64,000 nt of DNA from CAJPQU01 sp052170475 (lineage in GTDB: Bacteria; Bacillota; Negativicutes; Selenomonadales; Selenomonadaceae): the NCBI GenBank assembly GCA_052170475.1, contig JBQNAL010000005.1:1-64000 (forward strand), given 5' to 3'. Made by a program: the position numbers and the translations under genes. Under the pieces are notes generated by a model. The model made no database searches. It saw only the letters and a list, made by a program, of their open reading frames with translations, and was not told where the DNA came from. This document shows, in pieces, positions 42,625 through 52,657 of the stretch; the stretch's first letter is position 1; each line of letters starts with the position of its first letter.

Positions 42625-43647
42625 TTATGGGGTGGATGGCGCGTCTACGATGCGAGGGTGCTTTTTTTCATTGGCTGTTTTCGATTCCGGGAACGCCTCG
42701 GGATAGACGTTTTTGGCGATCTCTAAAATGGCGTCGCCCATGTGATGGGTGTTGGAGGCGCGGTAGCGGTCGCGGAGGAAGAAGAATTGCCGATTCTTGA
42801 CGGCTTTCGCCGTTTGGAGCGCCGGATCGCTCAAGACGCGGTCGCGGATCTGTCTGCCGTACTCGTTGGCGGCGCCGCCATCGACGAACATTAAGATGTC
42901 GGGATCGATCTTTAGGATGTGTTCGTCGGAGAGGTGGCTCCCGTAGGCCATGTGGATGCGTGAAGCACCGTTGATGACGCCGCTCTGGCGGCATATATCG
43001 TGAAAGAGGCCGTCGGGATGGCCGAAGGCGCCCATGGTGGAAAAGCCTAAGAGCACCCGGCGCTTTTCCGGCGGAATGTCGGCGGTGCGGGACTTTACAT
43101 AGGCGACTTTTTCGTCCAATTCGGCCAAAAGCGCCTGCCCGCGCTCCCTCTCGCCCACGGCTTCACTCATCTGCCGCAGGCGGTTTCGCACCATGTCGAG
43201 ATTCGTCGCCACGTCCATGCAAAAGACCTTGAAGCCCATTTCTTCCAAGGTGGCGATGGTTTCCGGCCGCGCGCGGAGCTGGGCGAAGATGAGATCGGGC
43301 TGCAGAGCGGCGATCGGCTCAGGCCCCGGGTAGGCGGGGACGCGTCCCGCGACTTTGGCGGCCTTGTCGGCAGACAGCGAATATTCGCCGTCGAGGGTTG
43401 GGGGCGATACGCCGGCGATGCGCTCGGGCGGCAGAAGATCGAGGAGGATCTCCTCAAGGCTCAAGGTGTTGCCGTAGACGCGCTCCGGCTTTTTGTCGAA
43501 ATGGAGGGTACGCCCTCGGTCGTCCACCACATCGTAGCCGCCGGGCGCCTCTGCCGTCGGTTTTTCCCCGCAGCCGGGGAGGAAAAACAGTAGCCCCAAT
43601 AGGAGCCAGACATATCCCCGCCGCCGTAGGCTGTGCTTATCCGTCAT
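42625..43647 (-). CDS. ABC-transporter substrate-binding lipoprotein (siderophore/cobalamin type)
   Basis: A 340-residue class III (TroA/BtuF/FhuD-like) binding protein. It has a lipoprotein signal with lipobox FLPGC, then YDVVDDRGRTLHFDKKPERVYG, the entry strand typical of iron-siderophore and B12 binding proteins, two alpha/beta lobes, and a connecting helix. The ligand cannot be named from sequence. No permease or ATPase gene adjoins it, so it must work with a transporter encoded elsewhere. It is divergent from mlaE. Confidence 0.82.
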   Translation of the reverse strand: MTDKHSLRRRGYVWLLLGLLFFLPGCGEKPTAEAPGGYDVVDDRGRTLHFDKKPERVYGNTLSLEEILLDLLPPERIAGVSPPTLDGEYSLSADKAAKVAGRVPAYPGPEPIAALQPDLIFAQLRARPETIATLEEMGFKVFCMDVATNLDMVRNRLRQMSEAVGERERGQALLAELDEKVAYVKSRTADIPPEKRRVLLGFSTMGAFGHPDGLFHDICRQSGVINGASRIHMAYGSHLSDEHILKIDPDILMFVDGGAANEYGRQIRDRVLSDPALQTAKAVKNRQFFFLRDRYRASNTHHMGDAILEIAKNVYPEAFPESKTANEKKHPRIVDAPSTP

Positions 43648-43867
43648 CAGGAATCTCTCCTTTTACGTGTGCTTCTCTACAAGTACTGCCTACAATAAAC
43701 CATGGAGCGGTCATACGGTCAAGGGGATTTTCCGGCATTTTTCTTCCTTGGAGATAGGTTCTCTCCTGCGCCTTTTGGCATTCTGCCCGGCGAACGTTTA
43801 CTAATTCACGAAAAATTGCTACAATCAAGGGAGTGTAACGTGGGAAGGAAAGGGGGCGCAGGCGGAG

Positions 43868-44638
43868 ATGACGCGATGGCTGGAAGGGATAGGGCGCGGG
43901 GTATTGAAGTGGCTGGGCTACATCGGTGAGGTCGTGCTGCTCCTTCTGTCGGCGCTGCGTCAGATGAAGCGGCCATTTCGGCTGCGGTTGATTTTGGCGC
44001 AGATGGCGCATTTGGGCGTCGATACGCTGCCCATCGTCGCCTTGACGCTCCTCTTTACTGGCATGGTCATGACGCTCCAGATCGTCCATGAGTTCATTCG
44101 CTTCGGGGCGCAGGCCACGATCGGCGGGGTCATCGCCATCGCCATCGGCCGGGAATTGGGCCCTGTTCTGGTGGGGGTCGTGGCGGCTGGGCGCGTGGGG
44201 GCGGCGATCACGGCGGAGATCAGCACGATGAAGGTGACGGAGCAGATCGACGCGCTGCGGGTGATGGCGACGAATCCCGTGAGCTATTTGGTGGTGCCGC
44301 GGATGATTGCCTGCATGGCGATGGTGCCGGTCTTGACGGTGTTCGGCGACGTCGTGGGGGTCTTGGGGGGCTGGCTCGTGGCGAGCGGCGGCAGAGGGAT
44401 CAGCTCCTATCTTTATTGGCATTCCATTGATATGTTCGCCGTCGCCCACGATTTGACCGGGGGGCTCGTGAAGGCCGTGGTCTTTGGCATGATCATCGCG
44501 CTTTTAGGCTGTTACTGCGGGCTAAAGGCGCCGGAAGGCGCGGAGGGGGTGGGGCTGGCTACGACGCGATCTGTGGTCAGTGCTATCATCATGATTTTCT
44601 GCGCGAACTGTTTTTTGTCCATGATGCTTTATCAGTGA
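43868..44638 (+). CDS. mlaE: MlaE-family ABC permease
   Basis: A 256-residue permease (YrbE/MlaE, formerly DUF140) with an N-terminal interfacial helix and five spans. Conserved parts include TGMVMTLQ, GRELGPVLVGVVAAGRVGAAITAEI and TEQIDALRVMATNP, all hallmarks of the family. It forms the inner-membrane core of a phospholipid transporter with MlaF and the MCE protein. It is the first gene of the plus-strand envelope region; nine bases separate it from mlaF. Confidence 0.95.
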   Translation: MTRWLEGIGRGVLKWLGYIGEVVLLLLSALRQMKRPFRLRLILAQMAHLGVDTLPIVALTLLFTGMVMTLQIVHEFIRFGAQATIGGVIAIAIGRELGPVLVGVVAAGRVGAAITAEISTMKVTEQIDALRVMATNPVSYLVVPRMIACMAMVPVLTVFGDVVGVLGGWLVASGGRGISSYLYWHSIDMFAVAHDLTGGLVKAVVFGMIIALLGCYCGLKAPEGAEGVGLATTRSVVSAIIMIFCANCFLSMMLYQ

Positions 44639-44647
44639 GGGTAAAGT

Positions 44648-45394
44648 ATGATAAAATTAGTGAATGTCAATCAATCCTTTGGGGATCGCGTGGTGCTTCG
44701 CAATATCAATCTTACCGTCAAAGCCGGAGAGACCTTGGCGCTCATCGGCGGCTCCGGCTCGGGGAAAAGCACGCTGCTCCGCTTGATGGTGGGGCTGATG
44801 CCGCCGAGTAGCGGGGAGATCTGGATCGATGGGCAGGAGATTTCCCATCTTGACGAGGAGGCGCTGGACGAGGTGCGGCTCAAGATGGGGATGGTCTTTC
44901 AGTATTCCGCGCTCTTTGATTCCATGACGGTGGGAGAGAATGTGGCCTTTGGCCTTCGGGAGCATACGGATTATTCGGAGGATCAGATTCAACAGATCGT
45001 GGCGGAAAAGTTGGCCTTGGTGGGGCTTCATGATGTGGCGGCGATGATGCCGGGGGAGCTTTCCGGCGGCATGAAAAAGCGCGTCGGGCTGGCCAGAGCC
45101 ATCGCCTTTGCGCCGTCGATCATCTTTTACGATGAGCCGGATTCCGGGCTTGACCCGGTGATGACGGAGAAGATTGACGAGCTGATTTTGGCGATGCAGC
45201 GACGCCTGAAGGTCACGTCGGTGGTGGTGACCCACGATATGGAGAGCGCCTGCCTCGTGGCCGACCGCATCGCGATGGTGTACGAGGGCGAGCTGATTGC
45301 CCACGAGACGGTAGAGAATTTTCGCCGCCTGAAGGATCCCCGCGTGCGGGCGTTCCTTCGGGGCTTGGCGCTAAAAGAGGAGGCCGGAGCATGA
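44648..45394 (+). CDS. mlaF: MlaF-family ABC ATPase
   Basis: A 248-residue ATPase energising phospholipid transport. Walker A GGSGSGKST, the Q-loop VFQYSALF, the signature LSGGMKKRVGLAR, Walker B IIFYDEPDSGLDP and the H-loop VTHDM are all intact. GMVFQYSALFDSMTVGENV is typical of the MlaF/Ttg2A group. It overlaps the MCE gene by 4 bases. Confidence 0.96.
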   Translation: MIKLVNVNQSFGDRVVLRNINLTVKAGETLALIGGSGSGKSTLLRLMVGLMPPSSGEIWIDGQEISHLDEEALDEVRLKMGMVFQYSALFDSMTVGENVAFGLREHTDYSEDQIQQIVAEKLALVGLHDVAAMMPGELSGGMKKRVGLARAIAFAPSIIFYDEPDSGLDPVMTEKIDELILAMQRRLKVTSVVVTHDMESACLVADRIAMVYEGELIAHETVENFRRLKDPRVRAFLRGLALKEEAGA

Positions 45395-46665
45395 CGAACG
45401 AAGCCAAAGTCGGCGCTTTCACCCTCATCGGTCTGGCGCTGCTCGCGGGCATTTTATTCCACATGAGCGACATTCGCCTCTTCGGCGGCAAGGATTATAC
45501 GCTCTACATTGGCTTTGATGAAGCGGTGGGGGTGAATCCGAGCGCTGAGGTGCGCTTTGCCGGTGTTTTGGTGGGCAGGGTGCGGTCGGTGGAGACGGAT
45601 GGCATGGGGGCGTTGGTGACAGCGGAGATTCGCCCGGATATTCACATTCCCCGCACATCGCGCATCAGCATTTCGTCCAGCGGTTTTTTGAGTGAAAAGT
45701 TCATCGGCATCCTGCCGGGCAAGGACACCGGCGACTATCTGACGGACGGAGAATATGTGTACGGCGTCGGCGAGCAGACCATGGACTCCATCTTGGGCAG
45801 CATGAATAAGCTGATGGAGGAAGTACACGGCATGGTGGCCTCGATGAACCATGTCTTGGGCAGTAAGGACTTGCAGCATTCGCTGGTGGATACGGCGGTC
45901 AATGTGCGCGACATCACGGCGAACATGCGGGATCTCACAGGGGCTTTCGCGCAGATGGCGGGGGAAAATCGTGCCGACGTCAGCGCTATGGTCAAGCACC
46001 TCAATGTGGTGGCGAGGAATTTGGCCGATACGACAGGCGAGGTAGAGCGGATGGTCGCTGAATTTTCCGGCGACGGACAGACGGCGGCGAATCTTAGGCT
46101 GACGATTGCCAATCTCTCCGCTACGAGCCAGCGCATCGAGCGCATGGCCGCGAGCGTGGAAGGGGTGGTGACGGATCCAAAGACGGCGGAGGACGTCAAG
46201 GCGCTTCTCCACAACGCTCGGTCGGTATCGGAGCGGGCGGATCGCCTGATGGGCGGCCTTGGCGATGCGGCCGTCACCACGGGCGTGGAGGCGATGTACA
46301 GCGGGAAGGACAGCGATTGGCGGGCGAATTTTGACGTCGAGGTGGCGCCTTCGCCGGATCGTTTCCTTCGCCTCGGCTTCGATGGGATCGGCGAGGACAA
46401 TCGCTTCAATGCCCAAGTGGGACGAAGGCACGGGGGGCTCACGACCCGCTTTGGGCTCGTGGACAGCCGGGTGGGGCTGGGCGTCGATGCCGATGCGGGT
46501 TCTCGCTGGCGGTTTTCCCTGGAAGCCTATGATCTCAACGATGTAGCCCTCAAGGCGAAGGTGCGCTATCGCCTGGGGGAAAGCACGTATCTCTTCAGTC
46601 AGGTGAACCAACTGAATGATCGGGAAAAGCGCACCGCCTACGTTGGCGTGCGGCAGGAATTTTAA
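45391..46665 (+). CDS. mlaD: MCE protein with C-terminal beta-barrel (MlaD-type)
   Basis: A 424-residue, three-part protein. Residues 7-25 form the inner-membrane anchor. Residues 37-115 form one MCE domain (FDEAVGVNPSAEVRFAGVLVG). Residues 125-290 are a long helical region. Residues 297-424 alternate polar and hydrophobic residues as in an outer-membrane barrel and end in VRQEF with a terminal Phe. A single protein could thus bridge both membranes and carry phospholipids, as reported for the Mla system of the Negativicute Veillonella. E. coli MlaD has no barrel. No mlaA, mlaB or mlaC is nearby. Confidence 0.9.
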   Translation: MTNEAKVGAFTLIGLALLAGILFHMSDIRLFGGKDYTLYIGFDEAVGVNPSAEVRFAGVLVGRVRSVETDGMGALVTAEIRPDIHIPRTSRISISSSGFLSEKFIGILPGKDTGDYLTDGEYVYGVGEQTMDSILGSMNKLMEEVHGMVASMNHVLGSKDLQHSLVDTAVNVRDITANMRDLTGAFAQMAGENRADVSAMVKHLNVVARNLADTTGEVERMVAEFSGDGQTAANLRLTIANLSATSQRIERMAASVEGVVTDPKTAEDVKALLHNARSVSERADRLMGGLGDAAVTTGVEAMYSGKDSDWRANFDVEVAPSPDRFLRLGFDGIGEDNRFNAQVGRRHGGLTTRFGLVDSRVGLGVDADAGSRWRFSLEAYDLNDVALKAKVRYRLGESTYLFSQVNQLNDREKRTAYVGVRQEF

Positions 46666-46734
46666 CCGCAGGGGTCTTTTTCTGTGTGTGGATGTAGATG
46701 GGATCATGGGTGCAGGCGTGTGTGAGGAGGAACT

Positions 46735-48213
46735 ATGGTGAGGACACGGAAAGCATGGAATAGAAACTTGATGGCGCTTGTCTTGGGGGGGCTTCTCGCC
46801 CTTTCGGGGGGGACGGCGGCGGCTTCGGCGGAAGTGGTCGATTTGACGCTCGAGGAGAGCATCCGCTTGGCGCTCGACAACAATCGCACCATCAAGATGT
46901 CGGAGGCCGATGTCGAAACGGCCGTCTGGGTGCGGCATGAAGCCAGAAGAAACGGGGGACTGACGCTTTCGTGGCAGGGATCTGCGACGACGCTCGGGGG
47001 ACAGTCCGTGGCGGCTGCCCGTCAGGCGGAGCCTCTGACGGGCATCAAGTATGATCGGAATTTTTATAACAGCCTGACCTTGCAATTTCCCCTTTACACA
47101 GGCGGACGGTTGGAACATGGGATTGAAGCGGCGGAGTACGGCCTCGATGCGGCGGATCTGACGCTAGAGGCGACGCGGCAGGCCGTTAAGGCACAGGCGA
47201 CGTCGGCTTACTATCGGATTTTGCAGTGCCGCAACATGATTCAAGTCAATCAGGAGGCGGTGGACACGCTGGCGGAGCACCTGCGGAACGTGGAGGCGCA
47301 GTATCGCGTGGGGATGGTGGCGAAATCGGATGTGCTGCGCTCTCAGGTGGAGCTCGCCAACCAGCAGCAAGGGCTCGTCAATGCGCAGAACAATTACGAC
47401 ATTGCCATCGCCACGTTCAACAATATTGTCGGACTGCCGACGGATACCATCGTCAACGCCAGCGATGCGCTGACGTACACGAAGTACGAACTGCGCCTTT
47501 CGGAATGCACGGGATACGCCTTGGCGCATCGGCCTGACGGCATCGCGGCCGATCGGGCGCTCAAGGCCGCCAAGGCGCAGATGGAGGCGGCGAAGGCCGG
47601 CTATCGTCCTACGCTCGCTGCACAGGCGGAGCGCGTCTTTGCCGGGGACACGGCGTTTGGGACGAACCACAGCGGCAGCGATTCCATGCGCGTCGGGGTG
47701 GTGGCGAGCTGGAACCTGTTTGACAACCAAGTGACCGAGGCGCAGGTACAGCAGAAAAAAGAAGCCGTTTACAAGGCGGAGCAGCGGTTTTTGGCGCTGC
47801 GCGAGAAGATCCAGCTCGACGTGCAGACGGCCTACCTCAATCTTTTAGCGGCGGAAAAGAACATCCATACGACGAAGGTAGCCGTGGATAAGGCGAAGGA
47901 AGATGATAAGATTTCCCAAGTGCGGTACAGTGCCGGGGTAGGGACGAACTTGGATGTGATGGATGCCGAGTCGAGCCTGATCGTGGCGCAGACGACCTAC
48001 ATCACGGCGCTCTATAACTACAATACCAGCAAGGCAGCTTTAGACCAAGCCATGGGGCTTTCCGTGGGACTCGACATCACGCCGTATCAGGCGGGAGACG
48101 TTTCGCAGGAAGTTCCCGTGCGCCCGGCGGCGGACACCTCGCAGAATCTTACGGCAGAAGATGCCGCGATGCCAAAGGCTCACGCCATCAAGCTGCCCCG
48201 CGCCGACCGATAG
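46735..48213 (+). CDS. tolC: TolC-family outer membrane efflux protein
   Basis: A 492-residue TolC-like protein with a signal peptide (cleavage near AAASA) and two repeats of long helices with short barrel strands. DLTLEESIRLALDNN and, in the second repeat, YNYNTSKAALDQAMGL are the OEP hallmark. GTGAGGAGG precedes the ATG. There is no adaptor or inner-membrane pump gene beside it, so here it may serve the envelope region as a general export duct. The disordered C-terminal tail (about 40 residues) is presumably periplasmic. Confidence 0.92.
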   Translation: MVRTRKAWNRNLMALVLGGLLALSGGTAAASAEVVDLTLEESIRLALDNNRTIKMSEADVETAVWVRHEARRNGGLTLSWQGSATTLGGQSVAAARQAEPLTGIKYDRNFYNSLTLQFPLYTGGRLEHGIEAAEYGLDAADLTLEATRQAVKAQATSAYYRILQCRNMIQVNQEAVDTLAEHLRNVEAQYRVGMVAKSDVLRSQVELANQQQGLVNAQNNYDIAIATFNNIVGLPTDTIVNASDALTYTKYELRLSECTGYALAHRPDGIAADRALKAAKAQMEAAKAGYRPTLAAQAERVFAGDTAFGTNHSGSDSMRVGVVASWNLFDNQVTEAQVQQKKEAVYKAEQRFLALREKIQLDVQTAYLNLLAAEKNIHTTKVAVDKAKEDDKISQVRYSAGVGTNLDVMDAESSLIVAQTTYITALYNYNTSKAALDQAMGLSVGLDITPYQAGDVSQEVPVRPAADTSQNLTAEDAAMPKAHAIKLPRADR

Positions 48214-48300
48214 GGAAAGGCCGATGGCGGAGGCTCCTGCCGCTGTGGCAGGGGCAGGAGAAACGGCAGGATAAACGGGTACACTTAGGGAGTGGTGGCG

Positions 48301-51300
48301 ATGGCACGCAGATCATGGGCTTTCCTCTTTGGGATCGTCACTGGTCTCGGTCTCCTCTTGGGGCTTGGGGGCTGGTACTACATCGGAACCCGAGCCTTCA
48401 TGGCGGACATGGGGGCGCTGGCAGCAGAAAAGGGGACGGCGCTTTTGGAGAGCCGCGTCGATATTGGCGCAGTTCGCGTGGCGTCCCTCCATTCCCTCGA
48501 GATTTCGGAGATTGCCGTTTACGATAAAAAGGGATTGCCAGTTCTGAAAGCTGATTCTGCGATTGCCGGATTCAGCTTTTTTGGCGTGCTTTTTTCGGAT
48601 CCGCTCGAAGCGGTGGATCGGGTCGAGCTGGTAAGGCCGGAGGTGTGGCTCACACACCGGGGAGACGGCACGTGGAATTATGAGGAACTGATGTCTAAGG
48701 ACGATACGTCCAGCCGCTTTCAGGGGATCTTGCGCACCGAGGCGGGCGTTCTTCACTTGGACGATCAGGGAAAGCGCCTTGACCTTACGGCGGTGGCGGG
48801 GGAGCTGGATTTTTCCTCCGAGGAAGCCGTCATGGCGGAGATGTCGGCGCGGCAGGGGAAGGCGCGATGGCAGCTTTCGGGCAGCTTGGGTGCTGATTTG
48901 CAGCTTGACGCCGAGGGGCGGGAGGTAGACATCGCCGCCTATCAGCCGTGGCTTCCGAAAGATGCCTTGCCCGAAGAGGTGACGATCCGGAGCGGCTTCG
49001 TTGAGGACTTCACGCTCTCTTTGCGCCGGTCGCCTTCGGGCTGGCGCTATACGGGGGATATGCGCTTTTCGGAGGGCGCGGTGCGTGTCTTGGGCAGCGA
49101 GGTCAAGGACATGGCGGGGGAGGTACATTTTTCTGATCGGGCGGCGTCCTTTTCCCTTGATGCCGCATCGGACGGGCAGCGGGCTTTGGCCAAGGGAGAT
49201 GTCTATTTTATGCCTGAGGGGACGCGCCTTGAGGTCAACGTGGAATCGAAGTCGCTCGATCCCGCCGTCTTTTTCCCGGATAGCCCCTTTCAGGGGGCGG
49301 TGGCGTTTTCGGCTCGGATTACGGGCGCGGCCTCTTCCCCCTTGGTGGAGGGGGTGCTGCGGGCGCAAGAGGGGACGCTTTCCGGCTACGCCGTAGAGGA
49401 GGTCAAGGCAGCGGCAGTCTACTATGATGGGCGGATAGCGGTGCGCGATTTTTCGGCGCGCGCGTTCGGCGGGGAGATGCAGGGCAGCGGCGAATTTGAG
49501 GCCTCGACGCAGCGTTACGCGGGAAGAGCGGTACTGCGGGAGGTGGCGGTGGAGGATGCCTTGGCGTCGGAAGCGGATCTCAGCGGGCGTTTGTCGGCGG
49601 ATCTGGGCTTTTCTGGAGAAGGGGCAGATCTCGGGCAGCTGCGCCTTTATGGCAGCGCTTCGCTGCGCGATGGGCTTTGCCGGGGCGTTGCGTTTTCCGA
49701 AGCGCAGGCGTCCTTTTCGAGTGACGGCACTGCGCTGATTTTGGATCACCTTTCCGCGCAGATGGCAGGGGGCGGTGAGATCGGCCTTGAAGGGCGCGTG
49801 ACGGAAGGGAGGACGTTGGATCTTTCCTTTACGGGCAGCCGGATCGATTTGGGTGTAGCGAAGCTGTTTTTTGACAAGGCGGAGATGAGCGGCACGGCGG
49901 AAGTGAGCGGCACGGTGCGGGGGGATGTAGAGAACCCGACGGTGCAGGTGACTTTTTCCGCTGCCCAAGGTCATCTCTTTCAGCAGCCGTTTCAAACGCT
50001 CCACGGCGCCGCCAGCGGCAGCTTGGATGGGGTGGGCGTGGATTCTTTCTCCATGGAAAACGGCAATGGCGTCAACTGGCTGGTACAGGGTACCGTCGGC
50101 TTTACCGGGGCGCGCCGCGTCGAGCTTCAGGTCGATACCATGAATGTCCGCATGGAGGACATCGCCGCTTTGGTCGCGCCGGAGCAGCCGATCACCGGCG
50201 AGGTGGACAACATCATCACGGTCACCGGGACGCTCGACGATCCCGATGTGGTGGGGTACGTCCACTTCCGCCACGGCAGTTACCGGGGCTATCTCCTCTC
50301 CGGGATGGACGGGGACTACACGCTGAAAAACGGCATATTGACGCTCCATGACTTTCACATCTTTTCGCCCTTGGTGGATATGGATCTCAATGGCACGGTA
50401 CGGGTCGAACATCGCGCCTTGGATCTTCATGTGGCGGCGCACGACATCGACCTTACCCGCTTTAGTGGGAAGTTGCCCTATCCCATCGAAGGACATGGCA
50501 CGTTTGACGGGTACATCGGGGGTACGATCGCCCAGCCGACGTTTGACGGGGTGTTAGACGCGCCTTCTTTGCTCTTTAACGGCGCGGCGGTGACGAATGG
50601 GCATGGGCAGATCATGCTGCGGGGGAACCAGCTTACCTTCGCCCCCTTCCGCTTCGATCAAAATGGCGGGGACTATGCTCTTCGGGCAGTGCTGCATCTC
50701 GACACCATGGGCATGACAGGTCATGCCGACGTCGCCAATGGAGACATTCACGATCTTTTGGCGATTGCCAACGTGAAGAACGACGTGATCTACGGGCGGG
50801 TGGACGGCGCCGTTGATTTTTCGGGGTCGTTGGGGAATCCCGCCGTCGCTGTCGATCTTTATTTAGGGAGCGGACGCATTGGCGCGTATCCCATCAGCGA
50901 CATGTATGTGGCGGCTCGGATGGAGCATCGTGTGATCACGCTGCAGCGATTTTCCGGGCGGCAGGGCGATGGTTCGTTCGCCGCCGAGGGGCGCATCGCC
51001 TTGGACGGCGCCGTAGAGGGGCGCTTTTCCACCCACGGCATAGCGGCGGGCATTTTGACCACGGTGGCGGGCAGTGCCGTCCCTCTCGACGGGCTGATGG
51101 ATATAGAAGCCCAGTTTGGCGGTACGGCAGCGGCGCCCACGGCGGATGCTTCCCTCACCATCGCCGGCAAGGGGCCGTCAGCAGCCTTTGATACCTTGAG
51201 CGGACTCTTTCAGTGGCGCGGGAAAACGCTGCGGGTGGAGCAGCTTCTCCTGCAAAAATCGCAAAATGGCCACGCGTACAAGGCGAGCGCTTACGGGACG

Positions 51301-52623
51301 ATCCCCATCGCCGCGATCACGAGCGATTTTGGGGATGAGGTGGCGGCGGAGGATCGCATCGACCTGCGGATTTCCTTGGATGAGGCGGATTTTGGCTTGT
51401 TGCCGCTCCTCTCGAAAGAGATCGATTGGGCGCTGGGGACGACCTACGGCAGCCTGCACGTCGGGGGGACGCTGGCCGAGCCGACCTTTGACGGCGCGAT
51501 TGGCGTCAAGGACGGCGCGGTCAAGCTGAAGTCGTTACATTTGCCGTTCACGCAGCTGCAATGCGGCCTGAAGTTTGAGGAGGACACCATCACCGTCACG
51601 GAGGGAAGCGGGCGCATGGGGGGCGGCACCTTCCGCCTTTCGGGCGCGGCGCGTCTCGATGGGCGGCGCCTGAGCGACTATCATCTGACGGCCGAGGCGG
51701 ATCGCCTTGAGATAGAGAGTGCGTTTTACCGAGGTCCCTTGACCGCCACAGCGGACATTCGAGAAAGTGAGCTCGATGGCACGCATCTACCGAAATTGAC
51801 GGCGCGGATCACCGTGGACGATGCCCTCGTGTCTTTGCCTTCTCTCCCCGATACGGCAGGAGAACTGCCGCTCATGCGCTTAGATGTAGGGCTTGATGTG
51901 GGGCGTCACACCCATTTTTACAGCTCCCGCCTTTATGATATGTGGCTGGAGGGAGGCTTTCATTACGGGGGCACCACCCGCGCCCCGCAGCCCTCGGGGG
52001 CGATCCTCGTGCGCCGGGGCTCGGTGACGTATGTGCAGACGGTCTTCAAGATCCGAGAAGGGGGCGTATTCTTCAATCAAGTGGAGTCCTTTCTGCCCAG
52101 CCTGCAATTTTTGGCGGATGCGCGCTTGCAGCGGACGCGGATCTTTCTCGACGTGCACGGTCCCATCGATGCCATGGCGTTCCGCCTGACCGCAAGTCCT
52201 GCCATGGCGCAGGAGGAGATCCTCCGCCTCTTGACGCTGCGCGGTGCGTACCGAAGCGGAGAGGCCGCCAGCGGAAGCGAGATGACGGCGTCCTTTTTAG
52301 AAGCGGGATTACAGATGAGTTTTCTCAATCTGCTCGAGGATACGATGCGGGATATTCTTCAGCTGGATGAATTTCGCATCACGCAGGATGTGGAGGCGAC
52401 GAGGGAGCAGAAAGGACGCGACAACCAGCTTCAGGAAGCGTATAATATCGAAGTGGGAAAATATCTCAGCGATAAGGTCATGGTCAGCTACACGCAGGGG
52501 ATCAATCATCCGCTTCGTCGGTACAGTCTGCGCTATGAATTTGATGATCGATTCAGCGCCATCATCGGGCGCAACGAAAATAACCACACGTGGGTGGGGT
52601 TTGAGAGCCGGATTTCCTTTTGA
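48301..52623 (+). CDS. tamB: TamB-like intermembrane protein (AsmA superfamily)
   Basis: A 1440-residue protein. One N-terminal span (WAFLFGIVTGLGLLLGLGGW) anchors it in the inner membrane; a very long beta-rich repeat region follows; and the C-terminal TamB domain (former DUF490) holds LDVHGPIDAMAFRLTASPAMAQEEILRLL and ends in a terminal Phe. Such proteins form hydrophobic grooves spanning the periplasm, linked to phospholipid transport and outer-membrane protein assembly with an Omp85 partner. The GTG at 48292 abuts AGGGAG, so the ATG at 48301 is preferred. No separate tamA was found; BamA two genes on could be the partner. Confidence 0.93.
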   Translation: MARRSWAFLFGIVTGLGLLLGLGGWYYIGTRAFMADMGALAAEKGTALLESRVDIGAVRVASLHSLEISEIAVYDKKGLPVLKADSAIAGFSFFGVLFSDPLEAVDRVELVRPEVWLTHRGDGTWNYEELMSKDDTSSRFQGILRTEAGVLHLDDQGKRLDLTAVAGELDFSSEEAVMAEMSARQGKARWQLSGSLGADLQLDAEGREVDIAAYQPWLPKDALPEEVTIRSGFVEDFTLSLRRSPSGWRYTGDMRFSEGAVRVLGSEVKDMAGEVHFSDRAASFSLDAASDGQRALAKGDVYFMPEGTRLEVNVESKSLDPAVFFPDSPFQGAVAFSARITGAASSPLVEGVLRAQEGTLSGYAVEEVKAAAVYYDGRIAVRDFSARAFGGEMQGSGEFEASTQRYAGRAVLREVAVEDALASEADLSGRLSADLGFSGEGADLGQLRLYGSASLRDGLCRGVAFSEAQASFSSDGTALILDHLSAQMAGGGEIGLEGRVTEGRTLDLSFTGSRIDLGVAKLFFDKAEMSGTAEVSGTVRGDVENPTVQVTFSAAQGHLFQQPFQTLHGAASGSLDGVGVDSFSMENGNGVNWLVQGTVGFTGARRVELQVDTMNVRMEDIAALVAPEQPITGEVDNIITVTGTLDDPDVVGYVHFRHGSYRGYLLSGMDGDYTLKNGILTLHDFHIFSPLVDMDLNGTVRVEHRALDLHVAAHDIDLTRFSGKLPYPIEGHGTFDGYIGGTIAQPTFDGVLDAPSLLFNGAAVTNGHGQIMLRGNQLTFAPFRFDQNGGDYALRAVLHLDTMGMTGHADVANGDIHDLLAIANVKNDVIYGRVDGAVDFSGSLGNPAVAVDLYLGSGRIGAYPISDMYVAARMEHRVITLQRFSGRQGDGSFAAEGRIALDGAVEGRFSTHGIAAGILTTVAGSAVPLDGLMDIEAQFGGTAAAPTADASLTIAGKGPSAAFDTLSGLFQWRGKTLRVEQLLLQKSQNGHAYKASAYGTIPIAAITSDFGDEVAAEDRIDLRISLDEADFGLLPLLSKEIDWALGTTYGSLHVGGTLAEPTFDGAIGVKDGAVKLKSLHLPFTQLQCGLKFEEDTITVTEGSGRMGGGTFRLSGAARLDGRRLSDYHLTAEADRLEIESAFYRGPLTATADIRESELDGTHLPKLTARITVDDALVSLPSLPDTAGELPLMRLDVGLDVGRHTHFYSSRLYDMWLEGGFHYGGTTRAPQPSGAILVRRGSVTYVQTVFKIREGGVFFNQVESFLPSLQFLADARLQRTRIFLDVHGPIDAMAFRLTASPAMAQEEILRLLTLRGAYRSGEAASGSEMTASFLEAGLQMSFLNLLEDTMRDILQLDEFRITQDVEATREQKGRDNQLQEAYNIEVGKYLSDKVMVSYTQGINHPLRRYSLRYEFDDRFSAIIGRNENNHTWVGFESRISF

Positions 52624-52657
52624 CGGCGGATCGGCGATCTTTAAGGAGTGTGTTGTT

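Noticed and set aside
48214..48300. GC-rich hairpin between tolC and tamB as a terminator
   Set aside because: CTCCTGCC can pair with GGCAGGAG, but no T-run follows, so I do not call a terminator.
48313..50496. 727-codon minus-strand open frame opposite tamB
   Set aside because: It is an antisense shadow in a GC-rich gene: no ribosome binding site, arginine/proline/histidine-rich, no recognisable domain. tamB on the plus strand is clearly real.
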